64,000 bases of DNA from Parendozoicomonas haliclonae (GTDB lineage Bacteria; Pseudomonadota; Gammaproteobacteria; Pseudomonadales; Endozoicomonadaceae): contig NZ_FWPT01000003.1 of NCBI RefSeq assembly GCF_900174585.1, positions 310,001-374,000 on the forward strand. The letters run 5' to 3'. Both the position numbers and the translations under genes were made by a program. Within the stretch, counting starts at the first letter, position 1. Each line of letters opens with the position of its first letter. Shown piece after piece: positions 25,221-33,340 of this stretch. Below the pieces are notes generated by a model. That model saw nothing but the letters and a program-made list of their open reading frames with translations, made no database searches and was not told where the DNA came from.

Positions 25221-26546
25221 AAACCAGATCTTGTGTAACTGCCGCATAACCATCTCACCTTGAATAGCGGTCAACCGCTTACTCGCATCCGGCTCAAAAA
25301 CAGCGTAGAGAACTTCTTTGAGGGTTTCCTCATAGATGGCCGCCTGCTCTCTGGTCAGATAGCCATCCACAATTTCATCAATGCCCTGATGGATGTTGGC
25401 GCGTAGCTGGCTTTGTTCCTCTTCCGTGAGCAACTTAAACGGCTTATTACCATGGCTGTAATCATGGAAGCGCCCCAGAAACTCACTTTTGGGATCAAGC
25501 AAAACATCCGGGTTCATCATCGTTAATAGCGATAACCCGGCGGCCCAAATATCAGAAGCCGGCTGCGGGTTTTCAAAATCCGCATGAAAGGGTTTCAGCT
25601 CCTTGGAGCCAGCCACACGGTCTGAAGGTTTCAGCGCTTTTCCATCAATCCCTACGGAGGCAAAGCCCTTATGGGACGTGGTTTCGCCAAAGTCCGCCAG
25701 CAACAACTTGCCATCCTTGATCAATAGATTGGCCGGCTTAATATCCTGATGAGTCAGGGAGAAACTGGCAAGACAGGACAGGCCGGCAAACAAACCACGC
25801 CCATAATCCAGTACCTTATCTAGTGGGAGAGGGCCTGATTCCAGCTGCTTTTCGAGACTCCCTTCAGCGCGTCCCAGATAAATTAACGGCTCTCCGGACT
25901 TGCTCACACCGGCACCCAGGAAAGGGACAATATGAGACAGGCCTGGATGATTGCCACCCAGCTTATTCAGCCCAGCCAGCACCCCCACTTCCCGCATAAT
26001 CCCGTTGGCATCCGGGTACATTACCTGACCACTGACGGGATCGAGAAGCAGGCAATAACTGCGCTTGGCCACTGCGGGCACGCCATCAACCGTGCAGGCT
26101 TCTACACAACCATTGGAGCCGCTCGCCAGACAGCGGGGCAGCAAACGGGCCTGATCACGGGAAGAGATAGGCTTACCCAGCCGCTGGTCAGACTCAACAC
26201 TGGATGCCGTTCCGGTAAACACGGTATTGGTACCAAAATCGGTCAACTGGCAGCGTATCCCACCATCAATATGTTTGGGGATCACCAGCCTCTTCTTGTG
26301 CCAGTCAAAGACGGGCAGCTCTTCGAGAACCGAGACATTGCGATCCAGCACGGCTGCGGAGGGCTTACGGACCGAAGCCGTCTCTTTCTGGTTAATCTGT
26401 GGAGCCGGCTGTGCGGTGGCCTCAACCTTTTTGCCTGCAGACTGCCCAGTCACAGGCTGGCTTTGGTTCTTTTTACGACGGGAGAACAGAGCGGCAATGC
26501 TCCAACCCTTGCTGCTCTCGCCGGAAACACCCTTTCTGGTTGGCAT
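25191..26546 (-). CDS. Eukaryotic-like (Hanks-type) protein kinase 2
   Basis: A 451-residue protein. Residues 1-70 are basic, Ser/Gln/Pro-rich and probably disordered (SRRKKNQSQ). The kinase domain covers ~135-435: glycine loop ASGSNGCV (141-148), Lys161 in VPAVAKRSY, catalytic loop HQDIKPANLL (266-275, HQD for HRD), DFG (285-287), and SDIWAAGLSLLT in the C-lobe. All catalytic residues are present, so activity is likely. There is no transmembrane segment or signal peptide. It is upstream of the paralogous ORFans on the same strand (36 bp to paralogue B's opening codon), so one transcript may carry all three. Its last codons are repeated 3.6 kb away. Confidence 0.85.
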   Translation of the reverse strand: MPTRKGVSGESSKGWSIAALFSRRKKNQSQPVTGQSAGKKVEATAQPAPQINQKETASVRKPSAAVLDRNVSVLEELPVFDWHKKRLVIPKHIDGGIRCQLTDFGTNTVFTGTASSVESDQRLGKPISSRDQARLLPRCLASGSNGCVEACTVDGVPAVAKRSYCLLLDPVSGQVMYPDANGIMREVGVLAGLNKLGGNHPGLSHIVPFLGAGVSKSGEPLIYLGRAEGSLEKQLESGPLPLDKVLDYGRGLFAGLSCLASFSLTHQDIKPANLLIKDGKLLLADFGETTSHKGFASVGIDGKALKPSDRVAGSKELKPFHADFENPQPASDIWAAGLSLLTMMNPDVLLDPKSEFLGRFHDYSHGNKPFKLLTEEEQSQLRANIHQGIDEIVDGYLTREQAAIYEETLKEVLYAVFEPDASKRLTAIQGEMVMRQLHKIWFKGPRVPQSH

Positions 26547-26716
26547 ATCCCACCCTCGGTTCCTTCAAGGGATTATCGTCTTCACCACAAGGATCATTAT
26601 GGTTCCATCCCGGTTTTGTCACAGTTCTGACATATAACTTTCACACTGAGGTAACAGAGGCTGCTTATGTTGGTCATCACTCTGTCATAAAAACCCGAAC
26701 GAACTAGGAGCCTGCC

Positions 26717-27301
26717 ATGCGTAGCACACTGAAGACACTGACCCTCTCTGCCCTTGCTGTAGCCACTCTGGCCGGCTGCCAGTCCATGATGGATGACCAG
26801 ACAGCAAAGGCCCCGGCAGCCCCAAAAGCCAAGGCGGTTGCTGCCCAAATCAATAATGATGATCTGTATGAAGTGGCCCACGAAGGCCGTTACTACGTCT
26901 TTGATGATATGGCGGTGTACAAGGACTTTATCGCTAACGGTGAAACGCCTTACCGCAAGGTCTACATCGGTGAAGGCCCGGACAATCAGACTCTGGTTTT
27001 CGGCCTGACCAGCAAAGACAAAAAGAAGACCTCCGGTATCGGCAGCATTGATCTGTACAAAGGCCAGCAGCAGGCCGCTGAGAAGTTTTACGGTGAGATG
27101 CGCAATGAAGATGGTCGTCTGTATGTATTCAGCACCCTGGCCGATATGGAAGCGGTCCGCCAGACGGGCGAAGCCGCCTATCGCTTCACCCAGATTGGTG
27201 CCGGCCCAAATGGCGAGACTGTGGTCTTCGTTCTGAACAAAACCAACAAAAAGAAAAAGCCTGTTGCCCTGATGGCGGAGTTTGCCGCCCGCAATCAATA
27301 A
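26717..27301 (+). CDS. Lipoprotein with an internally duplicated domain
   Basis: A 194-residue lipoprotein: signal peptide with lipobox LAGC (Cys21), a short Ala/Pro/Lys linker, then two homologous ~55-residue repeats. Repeat 1 (~47-105) reads EVAHEGRYYVFDDMAVYKDF ... YIGEGPDNQTLVFGL, and repeat 2 (~122-182) EMRNEDGRLYVFSTLADMEA ... QIGAGPNGETVVFVL. Both end in a Lys-rich stretch (KDKKK, NKKKKP). I know no name for this unit. The product should be anchored in the envelope. The gene is followed by a strong terminator. Confidence 0.82.
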   Translation: MRSTLKTLTLSALAVATLAGCQSMMDDQTAKAPAAPKAKAVAAQINNDDLYEVAHEGRYYVFDDMAVYKDFIANGETPYRKVYIGEGPDNQTLVFGLTSKDKKKTSGIGSIDLYKGQQQAAEKFYGEMRNEDGRLYVFSTLADMEAVRQTGEAAYRFTQIGAGPNGETVVFVLNKTNKKKKPVALMAEFAARNQ

Positions 27302-27326
27302 TTCTGAACAGACTTTGTCTGCTCTC

Positions 27327-27354
27327 AAAAGCAGCCTCCCCGGCTGCTTTTTTT
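27327..27354 (+). terminator. Intrinsic terminator after the duplicated lipoprotein gene
   Basis: AAAAGCAGCC and GGCTGCTTTTTTT arms with a CTCCCC-type loop and a T run, 26 bp after the stop codon. Confidence 0.9.
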
Positions 27355-27507
27355 ATGCCTGATTGTCAGCCTGCCTAACCAGCCGTACAGCCCGACTAAC
27401 CGCTCGGGAATAGGCTCTGTCCACCATGGTCAGTATCCATAACGAAGCTTTGTTGTTTACAGAGCAATTTTTCTTTCAGGACAGTCTTTATCAGGGAGAT
27501 ACCGGCT

Positions 27508-28527
27508 ATGAACAGCTTACTGAATTTCTCACACCTTCCCGGTGGCAACGATCTATTTGGTGGTTTAGATATGGATATAGGCGTACCACCCTGCCTTGGC
27601 TGTGAGAACCCAGACTGCCTGAGTTGCCTTATGACTTCTCTGCCCGTAGAAGGGCTGGCCCAACCAGTACCCGGCATGTCTCTGCCACCTTCACAGACAT
27701 CAATTATGGATCGTGGCGTTACCTCCGTTTACTCGCCGACGAGCCCGATAATGGGCAACGGTGGTATGTCCATGCCTTTAAACAACACAGCAGCCGGTCT
27801 TCTAAGGGAACCGACCGAATATGGCAATCAAGACGGCATGCCGATGATGTATAACAATGGATCCCCGGGCTCTTCGGATTCGGGTCTGGGCATTGAGAGC
27901 AGTCCGGATACCATCGGTTTCTTTCAGGATTCCCCCCTCAGCCCAGCACCCTCAATCCCGGCTACAGATACAGGAAAAGTGAAGAAAGCCAAAGGGCGGG
28001 CAGATTCCAAACCTTATGGAGATCGGCCATCCAGAAGTAGAAAGAAACAGGGCAAGTCTGCTGCCATAACCAGACCAACGACACACCGGGATTTGGAAAC
28101 AGAGATTCTGCCACTGCTACTTGCCAAGCTTCCCGAAGGTCAACGTAAGGTAGATACACTCTCTACAATGGAGGTCGATGACTTTAACGCCCTTATTGTT
28201 CTCGAAGAGTTCAGCCCAGCAGAAGAGCACGACATCATAGAGCTCCGTCGTCGTGGCAAAAACAAAAATGCCGCTCAGATTGCCCGGACGAAGCAACGAA
28301 CTGAGCACGAGGAACTGGATGACGAAGTCGCTGCAATGCGAAAAACAAAAAGGCAGTTAGAAAAACAGGTCAAAAGTCTGCAGACAGATGTCGCAACCCA
28401 CCAGCGGAGCTTCCTTCAGAAAGTAGAGGCGATGTATCAGGAGAATCAACAACTCCGTCAGGAGAACGCGACTCTGAGATCGCAACTCTTGGGAATGAAC
28501 AATCCAATGGGCTTTCACCAATACTGA
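27508..28527 (+). CDS. CNC-type bZIP (NRF2/NFE2-like) protein, candidate host-nucleus effector
   Basis: A 339-residue protein with the architecture of an animal transcription factor. Residues 1-150 are Ser/Pro/Gly/Met-rich, with a Cys cluster (CLGCENPDCLSC, 29-40) and SDSGLGIESSP at 123-133. Residues ~157-185 are Lys/Arg-rich (KVKKAKGR, RPSRSRKK), like a nuclear localisation signal. Residues ~216-246 match the CNC domain (MEVDDFNALI ... EEFSPAEEHDIIEL), followed at 247-265 by the basic region RRRGKNKNAAQIARTKQRT. The bZIP signature is exact: Asn252-x7-Arg260-x9-Leu270, then Met277, Leu284, Leu291. More coiled coil follows to ~328. The ATG has AGGGAG upstream. No signal peptide. Bacteria do not normally encode bZIP factors, so I infer transfer from an animal and possible delivery to the host nucleus. 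Confidence 0.85.
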   Translation: MNSLLNFSHLPGGNDLFGGLDMDIGVPPCLGCENPDCLSCLMTSLPVEGLAQPVPGMSLPPSQTSIMDRGVTSVYSPTSPIMGNGGMSMPLNNTAAGLLREPTEYGNQDGMPMMYNNGSPGSSDSGLGIESSPDTIGFFQDSPLSPAPSIPATDTGKVKKAKGRADSKPYGDRPSRSRKKQGKSAAITRPTTHRDLETEILPLLLAKLPEGQRKVDTLSTMEVDDFNALIVLEEFSPAEEHDIIELRRRGKNKNAAQIARTKQRTEHEELDDEVAAMRKTKRQLEKQVKSLQTDVATHQRSFLQKVEAMYQENQQLRQENATLRSQLLGMNNPMGFHQY

Positions 28528-28562
28528 TTGCACCGTGAAATTAACGGCGATACTCTTTTTCC

Positions 28563-29333
28563 ATGAAGAGGCTCGCCGTTACCACACTGCCCAATACCGA
28601 AACCCAGCACAGCCATGAACACCACCAGCTGGTGATTCCGGTGGCCGGTCTGGCTGACTTCACCATTGAAGGGCAGAAAGGCCGGATTACCCACAGTGTC
28701 GGCTGCGTGATCCCAAGCCGTGCCGAGCATTCCTTTGCCGGCAAAAGCGGTAATGAGCTGATCCTGCTGAACGTTGATGATGAAGACCTGAACCCGGAAA
28801 CCCGTACCATGTTTGCCTGCCCGGCCTGGTTCCGGATCGACCGCTCCCTGATGGAGTTGATTCTGCAGGTCAGCCATGAACTGGCACGCTTCCCGGAAGA
28901 TGAACTGTTAAGCCAGGCCCTATGTGATGGTCTGCTACAAAGTCTGCGCCTGCGCTTTGCCCAAAGCTGGCAACCAGTGGCCAGTGCGACTCTGGCCATG
29001 GATCAGATCTGCGAATATATTGCTTCGCATCTTGATAAGCCGCTGCGGGTTCCGGAGCTGGCAGCCATGGCCGGCATGGCGGAAAGCCGATTCTACTCTG
29101 CCTTTCGAGGCTTTACCCATCAGACACCCCACCAATATATCCTTGAGCAACGCCTGGCCAGTGCCAGCCATCTGCTGGAAGCGACGAATACCTCCCTTGC
29201 CGATATCGCCGAAATCACCGGTTTTAACAACCAGAGCCTGATGACCCGCGCGATGCGGGAAAAGCTCGGCATCACTCCGCTGCAATTACGAAAGCAAAGT
29301 CTTCTGGCGCTCGAAAATGAAGTTTTTGCATAA
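28563..29333 (+). CDS. AraC/XylS-family transcriptional regulator (probable PruR-like putA activator)
   Basis: A 256-residue regulator: an N-terminal cupin-like sensing domain (HSHEHHQLVIPVAGLADFTIEG, residues ~17-75), a helical linker, and a C-terminal double helix-turn-helix (~160-250) with RVPELAAMAGMAESRFYSAFRG and SLADIAEITGFNNQSLMTRAMRE. It lies 105 bp upstream of putA in the same direction. In Pseudomonas an AraC-type protein, PruR, activates proline-use genes (from memory), so a proline-responsive role is likely but inferred from position. A TGTGAATCACA palindrome-like sequence occurs in the gap before putA. Confidence 0.85.
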   Translation: MKRLAVTTLPNTETQHSHEHHQLVIPVAGLADFTIEGQKGRITHSVGCVIPSRAEHSFAGKSGNELILLNVDDEDLNPETRTMFACPAWFRIDRSLMELILQVSHELARFPEDELLSQALCDGLLQSLRLRFAQSWQPVASATLAMDQICEYIASHLDKPLRVPELAAMAGMAESRFYSAFRGFTHQTPHQYILEQRLASASHLLEATNTSLADIAEITGFNNQSLMTRAMREKLGITPLQLRKQSLLALENEVFA

Positions 29334-29438
29334 AAACAGAAAGTTTTTTTAAAGATTCTGTGAATCACAAAGCGGTAATGTCCCCACATAACTAACTTTT
29401 TAATAACGAATAAATAATAACCAACAGAGGAAGTGGGT

Positions 29439-32400
29439 ATGTTTCAAGCCAGTGACGCGTTCGCTCCCGCTTTTATGCAACAATCCCCTGATACCATCTG
29501 GAAAGCCATCTCACCGCTCTACTGCGTTGATGAAGAAGCCTGGCTCCAGCAACTGCTCCCTCAACTGGACGACACCAGTGAACAGCGCACCGCCATCAGC
29601 AACCGGGCAACCAGACTGATTCAGGATGTCCGCGCCAGTGATAACGCCATTCATATGATCGACGCGCTGTTGCTGCAATACAGCCTGGATACCCGGGAAG
29701 GTATTCTGCTGATGTGTCTGGCCGAAGCCCTGCTGCGAGTGCCGGACAAGGAAACCGCCGACGCTTTGATACGCGACAAAATCAGTGTGGCGGACTGGAA
29801 TAAGCACCTGAGCCAAAGTGACTCCCTGCTGGTCAATGCTTCCACCTGGGGACTAATGCTGACCGGCAAGGTCGTCACCATGGACAGCAAAGACGATGGT
29901 CGTCCGGCCAACGTCATCAGCCGTCTGGTGAACAAGATGGGCGAGCCGGTTATCCGTCAGGCGGTGAATCAGGCCATGAAGATTATGGGCAAGCACTTTG
30001 TCCTCGGCCGCACTATTAAAGAAGCCCTTGGTAACGGTCACGACTCCCGTAAACAGGGTTATACCTACTCGTTCGATATGCTCGGTGAAGCGGCATTAAC
30101 CGCCGATGATGCTGCCAAGTACCATGCCGACTATCTGCAGGCGATTGAAGCTATCGCCGCCGATCCGGAGATTGAAGGTTCTCCCAAGCCGGGCATTTCC
30201 ATCAAACTTTCAGCACTGCATCCCCGCTATGAGGTTGCCCAGAGCGAACGGGTGATGGACGAACTGCTGGAATCGGTAATGATCCTGATTCGTGCGGCCC
30301 GTGCCGGTGATGTGGCCGTCAATATGGATGCCGAGGAGCAGGATCGCCACGAACTGTTTCTGCAGTTGTTTGAGAAGCTCTATCGTCACCCTGACTGTCA
30401 GGGCTGGGGCAAGTTTGGTCTGGTGGTTCAGGCTTACGGTAAACGTGCCCTGCCAACCCTGTGCTGGCTCTCAGCCTTGGCAAAAGAGCAAGGCGATATT
30501 ATTCCGGTTCGTCTGGTCAAAGGCGCCTACTGGGATACAGAGATCAAGCTTTGCCAGCAGAACGGCTACCCGGGTTATCCGGTTTACACCCGCAAAGAGG
30601 CGACAGATGTTGCCTATTTAGTCTGTGCCAAATTTATGCTGAGCGATCAGGTCAAGGGGACGCTTTATCCCCAGTTCGCCAGCCATAATGCCCACACTGT
30701 GGCCAGCATTCTGACCATGGCCGCAGAGGTGAATAACAGCGAATACGAATTCCAGCGCCTGCACGGAATGGGCGATGCCCTTTACAATCTGGTGCTGGAA
30801 GGTGAACAAAAGACCGTGCGCATCTACGCGCCGGTGGGCAGCCATCGTGACCTGCTGCCGTACCTGGTGCGTCGCCTGCTGGAAAATGGTGCCAACTCGT
30901 CGTTTGTGCACCGTCTGGTTGATGCCAAGACTCCGGTGGAATCTCTTGTTCACCATCCGGCTGATGTTTTGGCCGGTTATGAACATCTCTCCAACCGCCG
31001 GATTGTGCTCCCGCTGGATATTTACGGCGAAGAGCGCCGTAACTCTGCCGGGGTCAATATCGATATTGAATCCATCGTTCATCCATTCCATAACAAAGTA
31101 CAAGAATTCATGGACAAACAGTGGCACAAAGGCCCGATTATTAACGGCCAGCAGGTAGAAACTTCCGAGTCTTCCGAGATCACCAGCCCTTACGACACCC
31201 GTGCCGTTGTTGGCCAGATGCATTGGGCGACAGAGACCGAAATAGATCGGGCGATTGATTCTGCCTCTGCCGCATTCAAAGGCTGGAACCGGACACCGGC
31301 GGCTGAGCGTGCCACTAAACTGGTTGCCCTGTCTGACCTACTGGAAAAACATCGTGAAGAGCTGGTCGCGATCTGCCATAGAGAGGCCGGCAAGACTGTA
31401 CACGATGCGATTGATGAGATTCGTGAAGCTGTGGATTTCTGTCGCTATTACGCCCTGCAGGCCACAGAGAAATTCGGCGCTCCTCTGGTACTGCCTGGAC
31501 CAACCGGGGAATCCAATGAGTTGCGTCTGACAGGCCGCGGTGTGTTCTTGTGCATCAGTCCATGGAACTTCCCGCTGGCGATCTTCCTTGGTCAGATCAC
31601 TGCGGCACTGGCAGCGGGTAACACGGTAATTGCCAAGCCTGCTGAACAGACCAGTCTGATAGCTGCCCGCACCATCGAACTGATGCAGGAAGCGGGTATT
31701 CCGGGTGACGTTATCCAACTGCTGCCTGGCGACGGTGGACGTATTGGTAATCGACTGGTGTCTGACCCTCGTATTGCCGGTGTCGCCTTTACCGGGTCCA
31801 CTGAAACTGCCATGGTGATTAACCGGGCTCTGGCCAACCGGGACGGTGCCATTATTCCTCTGATTGCTGAAACCGGCGGTCAGAATGCCATGATTGTTGA
31901 CTCCACTTCCCTGCCGGAGCAGGTGATTCAGGATGTAGTACTCTCCGCCTTTGGCAGTGCCGGCCAGCGCTGTTCAGCCTGTCGGGTGCTCTATGTGCAG
32001 GACGATATTGCCGATCGGGTGTTGGACCTACTGAAGGGTGCCATGGCTGAGCTGGTCATTGGTGATCCGAACCTGCACTCTACTGATGTTGGTCCGGTAA
32101 TTGATGAACGTGCCCGTGCCGGCCTGCAGGCTCACGTAGATAAGATGAAAACCGAAGCCACGCTGATTGCCGAATGCGAGCTGCCGGAGATGGCCGACAA
32201 TGGTTACTTTGTTGCCCCGGTGGCCTTTGAGATCCCGGGCATCAAGGTGCTGGGTCGCGAACAGTTTGGCCCTATCCTGCATGTGGTGCGTTATAAGGCC
32301 AGCGAGCTGATGGATATTATCGACGATATTAACAGCACTGGTTATGGTCTGACGCTGGGTGTGCACAGCCGTAACGAACGCACCTCAACGTTGATTCAGG

Positions 32401-32615
32401 AAGAAGTGAATGTCGGTAATGCTTATATCAACCGTAACCAGATTGGCGCGGTGGTAGGAGTACAGCCATTTGGTGGTCAGGGACTGTCCGGTACTGGCCC
32501 GAAAGCGGGTGGACCTCACTACCTGTATCGCTTTGCTACCGAACGTACGCTGACTATCAATACGACAGCTGTCGGCGGCAATGCCAGCCTGCTGTCGCTG
32601 GGTGGTGAGCACTAA
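29439..32615 (+). CDS. putA: Bifunctional proline dehydrogenase / delta-1-pyrroline-5-carboxylate dehydrogenase
   Basis: Oxidises proline to glutamate in two steps at the inner membrane: FAD-linked proline dehydrogenase (~residues 60-480; GSPKPGISIKLSALHPRYE, RLVKGAYWDTEIK) and NAD-linked P5C dehydrogenase (~550-1040; FLCISPWNFPLAIFLGQ, GSAGQRCSACRVLY with the catalytic Cys near 846). At 1058 residues it is a short PutA, lacking the N-terminal ribbon-helix-helix DNA-binding domain of E. coli PutA, so regulation must come from another protein, presumably the adjacent AraC gene. The ATG at 29439 has GAGGA 7 bases upstream; the GTG at 29433 overlaps that site. Confidence 0.97.
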   Translation: MFQASDAFAPAFMQQSPDTIWKAISPLYCVDEEAWLQQLLPQLDDTSEQRTAISNRATRLIQDVRASDNAIHMIDALLLQYSLDTREGILLMCLAEALLRVPDKETADALIRDKISVADWNKHLSQSDSLLVNASTWGLMLTGKVVTMDSKDDGRPANVISRLVNKMGEPVIRQAVNQAMKIMGKHFVLGRTIKEALGNGHDSRKQGYTYSFDMLGEAALTADDAAKYHADYLQAIEAIAADPEIEGSPKPGISIKLSALHPRYEVAQSERVMDELLESVMILIRAARAGDVAVNMDAEEQDRHELFLQLFEKLYRHPDCQGWGKFGLVVQAYGKRALPTLCWLSALAKEQGDIIPVRLVKGAYWDTEIKLCQQNGYPGYPVYTRKEATDVAYLVCAKFMLSDQVKGTLYPQFASHNAHTVASILTMAAEVNNSEYEFQRLHGMGDALYNLVLEGEQKTVRIYAPVGSHRDLLPYLVRRLLENGANSSFVHRLVDAKTPVESLVHHPADVLAGYEHLSNRRIVLPLDIYGEERRNSAGVNIDIESIVHPFHNKVQEFMDKQWHKGPIINGQQVETSESSEITSPYDTRAVVGQMHWATETEIDRAIDSASAAFKGWNRTPAAERATKLVALSDLLEKHREELVAICHREAGKTVHDAIDEIREAVDFCRYYALQATEKFGAPLVLPGPTGESNELRLTGRGVFLCISPWNFPLAIFLGQITAALAAGNTVIAKPAEQTSLIAARTIELMQEAGIPGDVIQLLPGDGGRIGNRLVSDPRIAGVAFTGSTETAMVINRALANRDGAIIPLIAETGGQNAMIVDSTSLPEQVIQDVVLSAFGSAGQRCSACRVLYVQDDIADRVLDLLKGAMAELVIGDPNLHSTDVGPVIDERARAGLQAHVDKMKTEATLIAECELPEMADNGYFVAPVAFEIPGIKVLGREQFGPILHVVRYKASELMDIIDDINSTGYGLTLGVHSRNERTSTLIQEEVNVGNAYINRNQIGAVVGVQPFGGQGLSGTGPKAGGPHYLYRFATERTLTINTTAVGGNASLLSLGGEH

Positions 32616-32638
32616 CATCTCATACCCTGCGTTACTCT

Positions 32639-32666
32639 CCCGGCAGGCCACCTATGGCTTGCCGGG
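32639..32666 (+). terminator. Hairpin downstream of putA
   Basis: CCCGGCAGGCC and GGCTTGCCGGG arms with a 6-base loop, 23 bp after the putA stop. The T run is weak (CATTCCCCCCTTGTT), so termination strength is uncertain. Confidence 0.55.
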
Positions 32667-32843
32667 GCATTCCCCCCTTGTTACTGTTCTTTATTCAGGT
32701 CCTATTCAAACCATTAGATATTAATAAAACCAACATAATTTTCTGACATGTTCTTTTTCCAAAGCATATATTACCTCGTTGTAAAATATGTCGTTCGGGT
32801 CACAAGGTTAGGCGTCAGAGCCCAGGCCAGGGAGGCAACAATA

Positions 32844-33320
32844 ATGATGAACAAGAATTCTAATAAACCAACGGCAGCCTATATCGCCGCAAGCTGGGGC
32901 GCACTGGCGATAGGTGCTCTGGGGTATCTCATCGGTTTATGGAATGCGCAGATCGAATTTAATGAGAAAGGCTACTACCTGACCGTCTTTCTGTTCGCAG
33001 CGTTTTCTGCGGTAACTTTGCAAAAGACCGTTCGCGATCGAGACGAAGGTATTCCGGTCACAACCCTGTTCCTGGGAATGTGCTGGGCGGCTTTATCCAT
33101 CTCTGTTGCCCTACTGGTTATCGGCCTGTTTAATGCCAACATGCTGCTTAGCGAGAAAGGCTTCTACGGAATGTCGTTTATTCTCTGCCTGTTTGCAGTG
33201 ATTACCGTGCAGAAAAACACCCGGGATTACACCAATGAATACGGGGAAACGGATTCAGCAGCGTTCCCAACCATTGAAGAAAAGGCCGATAAGGTGCTGG
33301 ATGTCGCCGATATTCTTTAA
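32844..33320 (+). CDS. yiaA: YiaA/YiaB-family inner-membrane protein
   Basis: A 158-residue membrane protein with four helices arranged as two similar halves, each ending in the family motif (LNEKGYYxxVF-like NEKGYYLTVFLF with LQKTVRDRDEGIP, then LLSEKGFYGMSFIL with VQKNTRD). That matches E. coli YiaA from memory. Function unknown. The ATG at 32844 follows GGGAGG by 8 bases; the open frame upstream to 32748 has no such site. Confidence 0.88.
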   Translation: MMNKNSNKPTAAYIAASWGALAIGALGYLIGLWNAQIEFNEKGYYLTVFLFAAFSAVTLQKTVRDRDEGIPVTTLFLGMCWAALSISVALLVIGLFNANMLLSEKGFYGMSFILCLFAVITVQKNTRDYTNEYGETDSAAFPTIEEKADKVLDVADIL

Positions 33321-33340
33321 AGGGGCACCAGCCACATAAG

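Noticed and set aside
29357-29367. TGTGAATCACA before putA as a CRP site
   Set aside because: A CRP site has TGTGA-N6-TCACA; here the halves overlap, so it does not fit. It may still be a regulator site.
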